64,000 nucleotides of DNA from positions 186,001 to 250,000 of the forward strand of contig NBIV01000081.1 in the NCBI GenBank assembly GCA_003194525.1, given 5' to 3'. The notes under the pieces are model-generated. The model made no database searches. It was given only the letters and a program-made list of their open reading frames with translations, and was not told the origin of the DNA. The position numbers were made by a program, and so were the translations under genes. Below, piece after piece: positions 40,917-51,511 of the stretch. The stretch's first letter is position 1. Each line of letters starts with the position of its first letter. The DNA is from Gracilariopsis chorda. Lineage: Eukaryota; Rhodophyta; Florideophyceae; Gracilariales; Gracilariaceae.

Positions 40917-43161
40917 GCGGGGAGTGGGGTAGTAGTGTTTGGGAGAGAAGCGTCAGACGATGGGGTGGTATGAAGGGCGGTGTCTCGATGGCAGATGATG
41001 AATGCACTTGCGAGTGTGAAGCTGCTCTTCGCCGGTAAAGTTGAAGGCTACGAGGGCGGTTCTAGGGGTGGGGGCGCGATCTCGCGATGGCGATGGCCGG
41101 TGACAATTGTTCTGTTGCCGGTGGCGGCGCCACGAAATTGACACGATTTGTGGTGTAGGCGGTTGGCACGCCTCGCCGAATCTTGCGAATCCGCCCATTT
41201 GTTCGAAAACTGTAGGCCGTTCCCCAGCGTGGATCAGCTCCAGGCGGTGGTCAACGGGCGGGCTGGGGAATGCGCGCTCCCTCGCTTATGGCCACGCGCG
41301 GTGCGTTGTTGTCGCAGCCGAAGATGCGCCAAGCTGAATGCGTGGAGCGCGGCGTTGCACACACCGTTCGGTCCGTCACCGCTGCCAAGTTTGCAGGCAG
41401 ACGTGCTCGGATAAGGCGGAGTTGCAACTCCACGTTGTTGAACAGGCACCGTTGGTACACGCAACTGAAGTTGTTTGTCTCTGTGCTTCGTTTGAAAACA
41501 AGAATGAACGCCAAGCAAAGCATTCGCTTGTGACATGGGTATGAGATTTGATTCGCGCACCAGATAAAATTTGCTTTTGCGTACACGCTGGGACAACGGT
41601 ACCGAAGATGACGTCTCTAGTAGGGTAGGGTATTCGTGTGGCAGTTAACCCTGAATCTGAACGACACCCCCCTTCGGCGCACTGAACAAGGAGTAAGTCA
41701 AAGCTGCGCTCACAAGTGCAAGCAAGTGTGCGTGTCCAGGGACGTTGCCAACAAGTTGGAAACGCAATGACTTCGTTTCCACGGCAGCACCGGCGCCAAG
41801 TGGAGGCGAGACTCGCAGGAAACGCACGCTGAACGCATGCAGATGTGCTTGCGAATCAGCTGTGAGGTGCATCCGCAAACAAGTATGAATTATGGCTAGT
41901 GGTTGTATTATTGGTGCGGCTGAGAGTACACGCCTGCAAGCGGTTGGCGGTGGCAGTTGTTGGGCGTGGACGACAGGTACGTTCGGTACGGTTGTACAAG
42001 ACGAGAGGGTTGTGAGGGCGCATCGCGCGATTGATGTGGGTGCGGTTTGTGAAGGCTGCCAAGCTGTAATTGACACGAAGCTGTAGCGTGGTAGTAGACG
42101 CTTGCAGCGTGTGATGATAAGTGATCACTGATGATGAAATACACAGACGGCCACGTTGAAAAGGCATTTTGCAAGAAGCAGATACAAAAGGCACGCGGCG
42201 TAAGCAAGGTTGTAGACGGGCGTGCGTTGGGGGGTGTTTGAAGCAGTACAAAATGTGTATGCCAAAAGGGTGGTGGATGACAATGCGTTGTACATAGGGG
42301 AGTGCACTTTGTTTACGGATAGTGGGGCGGCGCTGACGCAGAGCGTGTGCGCATTTATGGTTGACGTGTTTGAAGTGGCATGTCAAATGGGTAGTAGCGC
42401 TTGGCGATGGTGCGTTAGGACAGCGGTTGAACATGCGTTTAAAGCAGTAGTGAACAGAGAAGCTGTTTTGTGAAACGGGTGCTGCTGCTTTTGGTTTTGC
42501 GAGCGCGGAGTAGCCATGGGTGTTGAAGGCGGTGTTGGAAGTGTTGAGATTGGGGCGGATGCGAGATGGAAAAGATGAGCAGTGATGCGAACGCCTTTTT
42601 GGGTGTGGACAGGGCTACAAGGCAGCATTCATAGCAGAAGGGGCGTGAGGCGAGGTGGGGACATGGGTGTGCGGAACAGGGCTCCGAGTGGGGAAGCGTT
42701 TGTTTGCAGAAGCTCAGGCAGCGAACGAAAACGGAAGTGCACACTGCGCAAGGGTTATGTGATGGCGCTGGGAAGGTTAGGCGGTTCGATGGGACGGATT
42801 TGGGGACAGATTGATTGAAGGGGCGGTTTGTTTGGCGACGTGGGGCTAACCCTTTTTACCGACCGCACAGGATGGGACGCTGATGAGATGAGAACGGGGG
42901 ATGAAGTAAACTTTAGATAAGGAGTGGTGGGTGGTGTGTACATTTGGCGAGCGGGCGTATATGGGAGAAGCAAGTGTTCTAAGTGTGCATGTAAGCTGTA
43001 AAGAGCTGAATCATTCAGAAGCGATATATGTATACAATTTGAAGGCGCCGAGAATGGTGTATCGAAAAGGGGGCGCTGGGTGCCATGATGGCGCGCCACG
43101 ACGCTGTGAGTGTGGTCGCCGCTTGTCGTTGCGCGGTTTCTAGAGCGCTTGTTGTTGGTGT

Positions 43162-43235
43162 ACCTAGAGTGAGAGAATGCTTCTTTGAAAAGAAACGATC
43201 TGCGCTATGTAGGAATTAGACAGAGGCACCCATAA

Positions 43236-43255
<20 letters not shown>
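43162..43255 (+). repeat. Dispersed hairpin repeat with GA tail, copy 3
   Basis: The most diverged copy. It shares GAGAGAATGCTTCTTT, CGATCTGCGCTATGTAGGAATTAGAC and the CCCATAAAGAGAGAG tail with copies 1 and 2, and continues into a longer GA microsatellite. Confidence 0.75.
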
Positions 43256-43282
<27 letters not shown>

Positions 43283-43663
43283 TTGTGGTACAAGACGGAG
43301 AAAGGCGCGGCGGCGTGGATAAATGAGAATGCACGAGTTTGTATGACAGCCGATTGCGGTGTGGCGCAACGTACACAACAAGTTTTGTTTGCGCAAAGGA
43401 GGCTCTCACAAAAGCTTTTTGCGGCACCGCAGCGGAAGAGCAGTGCGGCCGCTGTTATTAAAAGACGCAGCTTACAGAGCGCAGCCGAGCGAGCGCGGCA
43501 GCGCTGGCGTGTGTCTAATTTCTTTTTTTTTTCTGGTTTGGCCACATTGCCATTTTGGCGCGGCAGTGCGATAAGCACGTTATATGCAACCACTGCGAGC
43601 GCGTACTCGTCAGCCGCAGCAAAGCGCGCTCATTCGTCCTTTATACGGTAATTTTGGGACGAG

Positions 43664-43698
<35 letters not shown>

Positions 43699-45099
43699 TG
43701 TAGGCTGTGTGAACAAGATGTTTCTTTGGCGCACGCTTGTTTTCGGGAATGTATGTGCTTCCGCGCGCACTGGCAAGTGAGGTAAGTAATTTTTTTTTTT
43801 CTTGTTTGACCGCACCGTATGTACAACGGTACCTTGATGTTTGACTCGGTGCGCACGGAGCGCCGTGCTGTGAGTTGGGCAGCCAAACTGTTGACGAGTG
43901 CATGGCGCGCAGTTTTATTGCTCGCAGCCCAACAAAAGCAAAAAGGCACTCGAGATAGGTGTGCTGCTTGCAGTGGGCGGCCTGCGCGCGCCGAGCGACG
44001 GCGACGCTTTCCAGCAAGCCGCGCGGGGCGGGCGGGGGGCACTGCGAATGGGGACAAGCGCACAGCGTGCGTCGACGCTGGCAGCAAACGCGAACAAGCT
44101 TTAGTATTCATGGCCGCGAGGCGGGACAGCGAGCACTTGTTGTGCCATGTGGGGGGGGGCGCGGGCGATGTGAGAGAGAAGGGGATGGGAAAGTGCTGTT
44201 GCAGACATAGCGTAGTACAGCGCTGCGCTGGGGCTGGCGTTGGGAGGGGACGGATGACAGAGAAAAGGCGATGGCGGTGCAGCGGAGCACGGTGGATGTT
44301 GATATTATTGTTGTCTTTTTATATGAAGCGCTTGCGGTCGAAACGCGCGTTGAATTGGGGAGACAAACGTACAGCAGCTACGCAAGCGATGAACGGTTGA
44401 GATTTGATTTGGGGCGGGGGGGGTGGTGGTGGTGTCGAAAGCGGGACGGGAGGACGGGAGCACGCGGGACAGGCGCGAACAGCGGCGACAGCGTAAGCAG
44501 TGGGCGGGCTGCGCGCTGCTTACCGCCGGCGCTGGCGTGAGCTGCGAAAGAAAGCGGTGGTTTGGGGGGGCAAGCCGCGCGCGCCACACGCACACGTTAA
44601 CGGCAGCGCGTGGTAGGCGAGCCGTTGCGCCTCGCGCGCAACCGCCGCCGCGGGCGCGGGCGCGGGCGCCTGCGGCACGACAAGCGTCTGCCCATGGCAG
44701 CGCGTCGGTAAGCCGCACGGCGCGCAGCCCCCACCGCACTGTCAGCCGGCGCCGCCCTTAAAGACACCCCCGCCGTCGAGCGCCCTTATCGGCGCATCTT
44801 CCCGCACGCGCGCGCCACGCGCTCGCGCACGTCGCATACAGCGCGCGCCACGTAGCGTCACGGCTGGTTCGGGAATGACACCGTCGGACGCAAGCCGTGC
44901 CGAAAAGGCACGCGCGCTGTAAACACAACAGCCGTCGCGAGAGCGGCGCGTGGCACAAAATCGCAGCCAGAAAAAAAAAAAAACGCGCGCGCCCCTTTTC
45001 GCCCGCTGCCCGTTGCGCCGCCGACCCGCATAAACGTGCCATTCGTCGTGCCCCGTCGCCCGCCTCAAAACGGCCCCCCCCCCCCACCACCGCACCAAC

Positions 45100-45510
45100 T
45101 CAATATCTACCCGCTTCCTTATTTCCAGCAAACTCCCCTCTCTCCCGCCCCTCCCACCCCGGCCACCCCCTCCACCCCCCCCTCCTCCGCGCCATCCCTT
45201 CGCCCTCCCCCCCCCCTCCCCTCCACCCCCCCCCCCTTTCTCCCGCTCGTTCCCGTCATCCTGCATCCCCGCGTTCCGACCTGTCCGCTACCCCCGAACG
45301 TCTCTCCTCCTGTGCACTGCGCCCGCCCACTTCCCCCCGTTCCCGCGGAGAACCCTTTCAGAGACCGACAGCGGCGAACCTTTCGCCGTCGGTCAACCGT
45401 TCCCATCCACTCGCGCACTTGTACCTTTGACTATTCCCCATCCTCTCAACTTGCCCGCAACCCCTCCCTTCCTCCCCGCCCCCTTCCCCCCCCCCCGCCC
45501 CTCCCGCCCC
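45100..45510 (+). promoter_or_regulatory. Polypyrimidine promoter tract
   Basis: About 400 bases dominated by C and T on the plus strand, with several pure C or CT runs, ending just before a TATA-like TAAAATATA. This could be a promoter element or triplex-forming DNA. Confidence 0.35.
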
Positions 45511-45515
45511 CTCGC

Positions 45516-45524
45516 TAAAATATA
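45516..45524 (+). promoter_or_regulatory. TATA-like box
   Basis: TAAAATATA, 43-51 bases before the ATG at 45567, the only AT-rich island in a C-rich leader. Confidence 0.45.
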
Positions 45525-45566
45525 CCTCCAACCTGTACAATTCCACCTCAACCGCCATCTCGCAAA

Positions 45567-47273
45567 ATGATTCGCTGCACCGTGTTCGTCTCGCTCGTCG
45601 CCCTCTTGGTCGCCGTCGTTAGCGCCGACCTCAAGTTCAGCGAAGGCGATGCATCAAAGACCGTGCTCGCCTCCTTTGGAGAAGCTTCCACTACCATCTC
45701 ACTTCTCTACAAGGGTTCCGCTTCGGACGCCGATGTGTCTGTGTCCTCCTCCTCGCTCTTCTCCGTGGGCGCCATTTCCTCCGCCGAGGGCATGTCTGGC
45801 TACACCAACTTCTCAATCCCTCTCACCTTCGACAAGGGCGTTGGTTCAACCACCTACACTGTCTCCGTCGGCTCCGAGACCGTCACTGGCTCGCTCGTCG
45901 CCGCCGGCTTTGTCATTCTCGCTGACGGCAAAGTCGTGTCTGGCGACGACGGCGAAGGTGTTTCCGTTGGACAGAAGGGTACTACCATGTACGAGGTCAA
46001 GGCCGTCGGCACTGACGGTCGTCCGGTCGACATTTCCGGAACCACCATCACCGGCAGAGAGTTGTCCGGACCGTACATGAAGGAAATTGACATGAGCCGC
46101 ACCTCCATTTCCTCAGACAAGTTCACTCTCACCATTGCCCCGTACCGCGTCGGTACCGGCAACTTCATCATCAGCTTTGACACCCCCGCCATTTCCATGA
46201 GCGGTGAGAGCTTTGAGACCGTCCTCAACGTCAAGCAAGCCACCACTCCCACTCCGCCCTGTGTCGCATATGGCGGTTCCATCACTACCTCTGGTGGCAT
46301 GGTCATGATTCGCATGTACAACCTGCTCTCCCCTCCGAGAAGCACCCCGGTCAGCAAGATTACTCTGTCTGTGGCTGGCACTTCTGTGGACTACGACGCG
46401 GGCTCCTCGTCGTTGTCGCTTCCCGACCAGACCGTCGCCTTCAAGACCTCCGCGGCTGGAACCGCCTCGATCAGCTGTGACGGTGCGGACGCCGTCGTCA
46501 TGGGCGGAGACATTGAGCTGTCCGGTGACAGTTCCGCGCCGGCACTGGCCACCTCTCTCGTCACTGACGCCCCGGAATCGGACTCCATGTCCACTCTGTC
46601 CGCCGTGATCTCCGTTGTGGACTCGGACCCGGCTGTGTTGACTCGTGCCGCTGGTGAGAAGCTACTGGCGCAGTTCTGCAGCACCGTGGGCTCGAGCTCT
46701 TGCGCCATTGTTGGCATCAGAAAGGGTTCCGCACTGTGTGACATGCGCGCTCTTGTGGACCCCGACGACGCCGAGGCGGCCGACGAGGCGCTTGTGGAGA
46801 GCTTTGCGGAGTGCAAGTTCCAGCAGGCTACCGGGTATGAGTGCGACAAGTTGAAGCTCGGTGAAAGGAGCTTGACGAAGGCTGTTGTTGGTACCGATGT
46901 TGGCGCTGCCTCTGGCGGCTTGGCGACGTGGACCATTGTGCTGATTGCCGGCGTGGGTGCGTTCGCGTTGATTCTGGTGATCGTTCTGGGCTTGTACTCG
47001 GTGTACCGACGATCGGCTGAACAGTCTGAGAGCGACTACTCGTCATCTGGCCCGCTGGGAGTTCCGGATCCTTCTGACCTGCTGTACGAGCAGAGCATTG
47101 TTCGTGACATCTACGGAAGGGGAGACTTCCCAGACGGAGGTCCGTCAGCAGCTGTGGCGGAACAACGCGCCAGGGAGGCCGACTTGCGGGAAGAAACGCC
47201 GCGACCGCCTTCATCGTCTGGCCTGTCGCGCAGTGCGGCCACGGATGATGCATCTTCTACGTACTCTGTGTAG
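45567..47273 (+). CDS. Type I membrane glycoprotein-like protein, unknown family
   Basis: 568 residues. A signal peptide (MIRCTVFVSLVALLVAVVSA, residues 1-20) leads a Ser/Thr/Gly/Val-rich beta-type extracellular region to about residue 350. A smaller cysteine-bearing domain (about 355-445, with FCSTVGSSSCAIV and CKFQQATGYECDKL) follows, then one membrane helix (about 460-485) and an acidic cytosolic tail with PDPSDLLYEQSIVRDIYGR and a Ser/Thr-rich end. Tyrosines in the tail could be sorting or phosphorylation sites. I do not recognise the family. Codon use is as strongly biased as in PRK, suggesting high expression. It may be a cell-surface or secretory-pathway protein. It is convergent with isoamylase. 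Confidence 0.85.
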   Translation: MIRCTVFVSLVALLVAVVSADLKFSEGDASKTVLASFGEASTTISLLYKGSASDADVSVSSSSLFSVGAISSAEGMSGYTNFSIPLTFDKGVGSTTYTVSVGSETVTGSLVAAGFVILADGKVVSGDDGEGVSVGQKGTTMYEVKAVGTDGRPVDISGTTITGRELSGPYMKEIDMSRTSISSDKFTLTIAPYRVGTGNFIISFDTPAISMSGESFETVLNVKQATTPTPPCVAYGGSITTSGGMVMIRMYNLLSPPRSTPVSKITLSVAGTSVDYDAGSSSLSLPDQTVAFKTSAAGTASISCDGADAVVMGGDIELSGDSSAPALATSLVTDAPESDSMSTLSAVISVVDSDPAVLTRAAGEKLLAQFCSTVGSSSCAIVGIRKGSALCDMRALVDPDDAEAADEALVESFAECKFQQATGYECDKLKLGERSLTKAVVGTDVGAASGGLATWTIVLIAGVGAFALILVIVLGLYSVYRRSAEQSESDYSSSGPLGVPDPSDLLYEQSIVRDIYGRGDFPDGGPSAAVAEQRAREADLREETPRPPSSSGLSRSAATDDASSTYSV

Positions 47274-47980
47274 TTTTTGGGTTGTGTTTTTGATAAGTGT
47301 TGTGTGAAAGAGTGGTTTGTGTGTTTCCGCTGTACTTTCTCTTTTTCTCTTCCTCTTTTTGTGTGTCTCGCTTTGGTTTGTTTTTCCCCCCCCCCCGCCT
47401 TGTGAGATGTTGACATGTGTAGGGGTTTGGTGACTTTAGTGTTTGCTGGGTTGGGAGGGAAAGTGGAGTGGCAAGATGAAGACGATGTTGATGAAGTTAA
47501 TGTTTTTGTTTTTTGTTGTTGTTATGAATTGTTAAAAGGACGACTGATTTTGTTCGTGTCGTTGTTCTGCAAGAGAATGTGTGTGCTGTGTTGTTGTGTG
47601 TGTGTGTGAGTGTGAGTGTATTGCGAGAGGATATTAGCCTTGGTACGGCCCTTACGAGTAAGGAGATACGTTGAGAGGAGGGATGGACGGTAACGGGAAT
47701 GTGGCGGGTTGTTGAGCGGTTTGGGAATCGACAGCAACTGATGGTACGTATGCGGCACTGGTAGGGCAAACGTGTAGATAGCAAGGGGGGTTGGGGGGTT
47801 GGTGGCTGTGGGAAGGTTCGGGAAGGCGCCAAGTGTATGTGCGCGGTGGACGGCGGGCGGCGAGTTGTAAGCCGTGCGTGTGTGACGTGGGCAGTGTGTT
47901 GCTGGAATGGGCGCTGGGCGCTGTTGCGGTGGGCGAAATTCCCGGACCGGACGGTAAGTTAAAGACGCGCGGGGTGCGTT
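47274..47980. other. TG-rich convergent spacer
   Basis: 3' flanks of the membrane-protein gene and isoamylase. The plus strand is rich in T and G (repeated TGTGTG and TTTTTGTG) to about 47640. No gene seen. Confidence 0.45.
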
Positions 47981-50161
47981 TTAGGCGCCGTTTAAGACGC
48001 GGAGGTGCTGCAACTTGCTGCACATGGCGTGCAGCGTGGTGCACGCTGATTCGACGCTGTCCACCCGCACGAACAGCGCGCTGGAGAACGCGCGCAGCTC
48101 GTAGCTCGAGTCCGCCGCCAAGCAGGTGGCGCGCTGCGTCGACGCCACCTCGCGCCCGTCTGCTACCAGCGAAGTGTCCACGACGCGCAGCCAGCGCGCG
48201 CCCTCTTCCCACACTCCCCCCCCACTCACAAGTTTGATGCACGTCCCCTCCCCGCTGGCGTTGAACGCCACCAACACGTCCCGAGACTCCTTCCTATCCA
48301 CCAGCGTCATGCACAGCACATTCCGCGACTGCCCGCTCCAGTCCGCTGCCGTTCCATTCTCGCCGTGCCACTTCACGTCCCCCTCTGTCAAGAACCGTTC
48401 CCGCCGCAGCACGCCTCTGTCCGCGCGCACAAACATCAGCGCCGCCGCGAATTGCGCTACACGCCCCCCCCTCTCCTCGCCCAACGCGCTCCAGTCGAAC
48501 CAGCTTATGTCGCTGTCCTGGCACCAGCCGTTGTTGTTTCCGCCCTGACTGTGTCCGTACTCATCCCCCATGCGGAGCAACGGCGTCCCACCGCCCATCA
48601 GCAGCGCCATCATCAAGTTTCGAATCTGTCGTTCCCGCAGCTGCACCACGCCGTCGTCCGTCGTGTCGCCTTCGGCGCCGCAGTTCCACGACACGTTATG
48701 CGCCTCTCCGTCGCGGTTATTCTCGCCGTTACGCTCGTTATGCTTCTCGTTGTACGACACCAAGTCGCGCATGCAGAAGCCGTCATGCGCCGTAACAAAG
48801 TTGATCGAGTGATACGGTTTGCGTCCATCCGAGTACAGATCCTCCGATCCGCACAACCTGGTTGCAAACTCGCCAGTCACGCCGCCGTCTCCCCTGATAA
48901 ACCGTCGCACGCAGTCTCTGAACTTGCCGTTCCACTCGGCCCACACCCCAAAGTGCGGGAACGCGCCCACCTGGTACAGGCCGCCGCAGTCCCAAGGCTC
49001 CGCAATAAACTTCACGTCGCGCATGCACGCCTCCTTGCACATGCGTTCAACAACGCTCGGTCGACTCATAGCCTGCCCGTCCGTGCCGCGACACAGAATG
49101 CTCGCCAGGTCGAAGCGGAATCCATCCACACCCATTTCATGGCGCCAGTATCGTAAGCTGTCACAGATCAAGTCCTGCACAATAACATCATTACAATTCA
49201 CCGTATTTCCACAGCCGGACAAGTTCACAAACTGCTTTCCACCGTCCTTCCACAAGTAGTACGTATGCGGCGCCAACAACTTCATGCCATAAAAGCCGCG
49301 TCCTACGTAGTCGAAGCCCATTTCAGCCGTGTGATTAAACACAACGTCTAGAATAACTTCTATTCCCGCGCGATGCAGCTCTCGAACCATGTGTTGGAAC
49401 TGCTGTTTCGCCTCTTGAGGCGAGCTGCCCTTGCTTGCAAACCGATTCATCACGGAGAAGAAACCGACCGTAGAGTACCCCCAGTATTGGCATAGATGCT
49501 TACCGTCATCGCCTGGCGGCAAGCTGTCACCCTTCTTAGGCCCACTCCATTCACTTTCATTAAACTCCATGCACGGTAACAACTCCACCACGTTGACGCC
49601 CAGTGCCTTTAGGTACGGAATTCGTTTGACGACGCCTTGAAACGAACCGGCGTTTTTCAAATCGCCATCCAGCTCAGACAAGCGTTTCGTGAATCCACGA
49701 ATATGAATTTCATAAATGATCACATCCTTCCAAGCAATTTGAGGGCGTGCCACATCCTGCCAGTCAAACTCATCTTGAGCGTCTTCAACCACAGCCCATG
49801 GGTTGTACTGCTCAGCACGGTCACAAAACTTGTCACACCCCGTAGCAGTATGCAGCAATCGGGCGTAAGGATCTACACACTCGTTGGTGATCCACGGTCC
49901 GCTGTCGGTTCCGATGCGCCACAGGTACGAATAGCGCGGGACGGGCGGTGCAATGGACGCATGCCATACCAGGCCTGAGCGGTGTGACGGGGTTAACTTG
50001 TATTCGGTGCTGTTGTTTGAGTGGGGCTCTCTCAAGATGAGCACAGCGTGAGTGGGTTCTCTCGCGTAGATGGCGAAGTTGGTGCACTTTGATGAGGTGG
50101 TAGCGCCCAGGGGATACGGCTTACCCAAGTGCAGCGTATGGGTTGTAGATCGGTTCTTCAT
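47981..50161 (-). CDS. Isoamylase-type starch debranching enzyme (GH13)
   Basis: 726 residues, full length for an isoamylase. It hydrolyses alpha-1,6 branch points and in starch makers trims glucan to a crystallisable form. An N-terminal carbohydrate-binding beta domain (about 10-110) is followed by the GH13 barrel with DVVFNHT (272-278), nucleophile D351 in DGFRFDLAS, acid/base E388 in FIAEPWD, and D460 in NFVTAHDGF. The long NEKHNERNGENNRDG loop is typical of isoamylases. There is no transit or signal peptide, which fits the cytosolic floridean starch of red algae. The gene is single-exon. Whether it corresponds to ISA1, ISA2 or ISA3 is not clear, but the catalytic residues are all present, unlike in ISA2. 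Confidence 0.96.
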   Translation of the reverse strand: MKNRSTTHTLHLGKPYPLGATTSSKCTNFAIYAREPTHAVLILREPHSNNSTEYKLTPSHRSGLVWHASIAPPVPRYSYLWRIGTDSGPWITNECVDPYARLLHTATGCDKFCDRAEQYNPWAVVEDAQDEFDWQDVARPQIAWKDVIIYEIHIRGFTKRLSELDGDLKNAGSFQGVVKRIPYLKALGVNVVELLPCMEFNESEWSGPKKGDSLPPGDDGKHLCQYWGYSTVGFFSVMNRFASKGSSPQEAKQQFQHMVRELHRAGIEVILDVVFNHTAEMGFDYVGRGFYGMKLLAPHTYYLWKDGGKQFVNLSGCGNTVNCNDVIVQDLICDSLRYWRHEMGVDGFRFDLASILCRGTDGQAMSRPSVVERMCKEACMRDVKFIAEPWDCGGLYQVGAFPHFGVWAEWNGKFRDCVRRFIRGDGGVTGEFATRLCGSEDLYSDGRKPYHSINFVTAHDGFCMRDLVSYNEKHNERNGENNRDGEAHNVSWNCGAEGDTTDDGVVQLRERQIRNLMMALLMGGGTPLLRMGDEYGHSQGGNNNGWCQDSDISWFDWSALGEERGGRVAQFAAALMFVRADRGVLRRERFLTEGDVKWHGENGTAADWSGQSRNVLCMTLVDRKESRDVLVAFNASGEGTCIKLVSGGGVWEEGARWLRVVDTSLVADGREVASTQRATCLAADSSYELRAFSSALFVRVDSVESACTTLHAMCSKLQHLRVLNGA

Positions 50162-51511
50162 CTCTCAGCGAGCAGCAAGGTGTAGGAAACGAAGAGCACA
50201 GGAACGCAGGGGAAGGTGCGGGGTAGGGTAAAAGACTGCGATGGCGCGCGGGCGGCGACTTTGGGTGGAGGAGGAGATGCGCATGGAGATTGTGTGCTTG
50301 CGCGCACTCGTGTACAATTGTGTATTGCTGTGTATGATACACGCCTGCACGCGTGCAAGATGAAACATTTTTATTTTAATAAATGTGACAGCTTGTTTGC
50401 GATTCAACACGGCTGCACAAGTGTTTCGGGACGTGTTGCGGGTTTGAAATCGGATGAGCTGAACACAAACGGCAGGTGATCAAGTGCTTGACTGTTCGCA
50501 TCTTTTAACTGTGGGACGGCATGCAAGTGCGACGGAAGGTTTGAATAAGCAGGGAGCGCAAAGTTGTATTATACGTTAGCTAGCTACTGCCCCTTTTCTC
50601 ATTGTCAACAAGAGCACGGCTACCAATAGAAAGCGTTGTCCAATCGGTTGGTTGTGTACCCGCCCAAGGGTGTCCCACCAACAACGTGCCAAGCTAAGTG
50701 GCCAGATAATGCAGCGATAGCGTTTTTGAACAAGTGCCAGGTGATCAAAGTTACAGCTGCGCGCCAGTCAGCGCTCAGAACTACGTCAGCAAAGCGCATG
50801 CTGCGTGCGAATTCGTCCTGACGACGCCGAGCGCCAAACAGGGACACAAACCGCTCGATTCAGAACACAAAAAAAAGCACGCATCGCGACGACAGCCAAC
50901 CAGCGCTGAACCGTCGTTCAAGTGGCGGCGGGGGGTGGCACCGCAGAAACAGCAAGTGATATCATAAATGCTTGCACAAAAAAGCGCGGCAGTATGGATA
51001 AAGGCTCATCGCCGCGCGCGACACGCAACTTGCCGTTGTGCCCACGCCGGCCGAACAAAGCCATGACAACTGCCCCGAAACGGGAATGGAAGCAGCTGGA
51101 GGCACGCCAATGGCGCAACGGCCAACCGACAAGGAAGAGCGGGAGGCGAGCTCTCCCGAGTGGGCGCGCTCGAGGCGTCCCAAGTTGGGACTCCCAACTA
51201 CGCACAGCCCCAACACGCGGGGCGTTCTCGAGCAATCAAAACAGCGCATGCCCCACCTCGCGCACGCCATGTAAGCAGCCGCCGTCAAATCAGCCATGCA
51301 AAATGTGCGCGCGGCGGATGCGCTCAAAAACATACCAAAATATAAAAAACTAAATCTGACCGTTCTGTGGCTGCCAACGGGCACCGCGCAAAGCGGCCAA
51401 GATCTCAACGCGCGCGCGCGATCTGCGCGCAACCTGCGACTCACAATCTTCGCGCCCGATGCCGCTCTCCGACGCCTCCCTCCCCGCGCGCGTCGTTCCC
51501 GCCTGAACAAT
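50162..51511. promoter_or_regulatory. Divergent promoter region, isoamylase / 51.5 kb gene
   Basis: A 1.35-kb spacer without a gene. Two CCAAT boxes, at 50623-50627 and 50640-50644, lie 17 bases apart. The right half is GC-rich and full of GCGC palindromes. Confidence 0.4.

Larger units (their letters stand above)
40917..45515. other. Long spacer without a recognised gene
   Basis: Over 4.5 kb. I see no domain-bearing frame. The left part (41-43 kb) has mixed composition. The right part is GC-rich, with GA microsatellites at about 43240-43279 and 43667-43696, one dispersed repeat copy, and a C/T-rich leader before the 45.5 kb gene. Confidence 0.45.

Noticed and set aside
41645-43099. Several minus-strand frames of 100-190 codons
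   Set aside because: Thr/His/Pro-rich random composition, mutually overlapping, without recognisable start context or domain.
43667-43696. GA microsatellite as a fourth copy of the dispersed repeat
   Set aside because: Only the GA run matches; the conserved TATGTAGGAATTAGAC core is missing.
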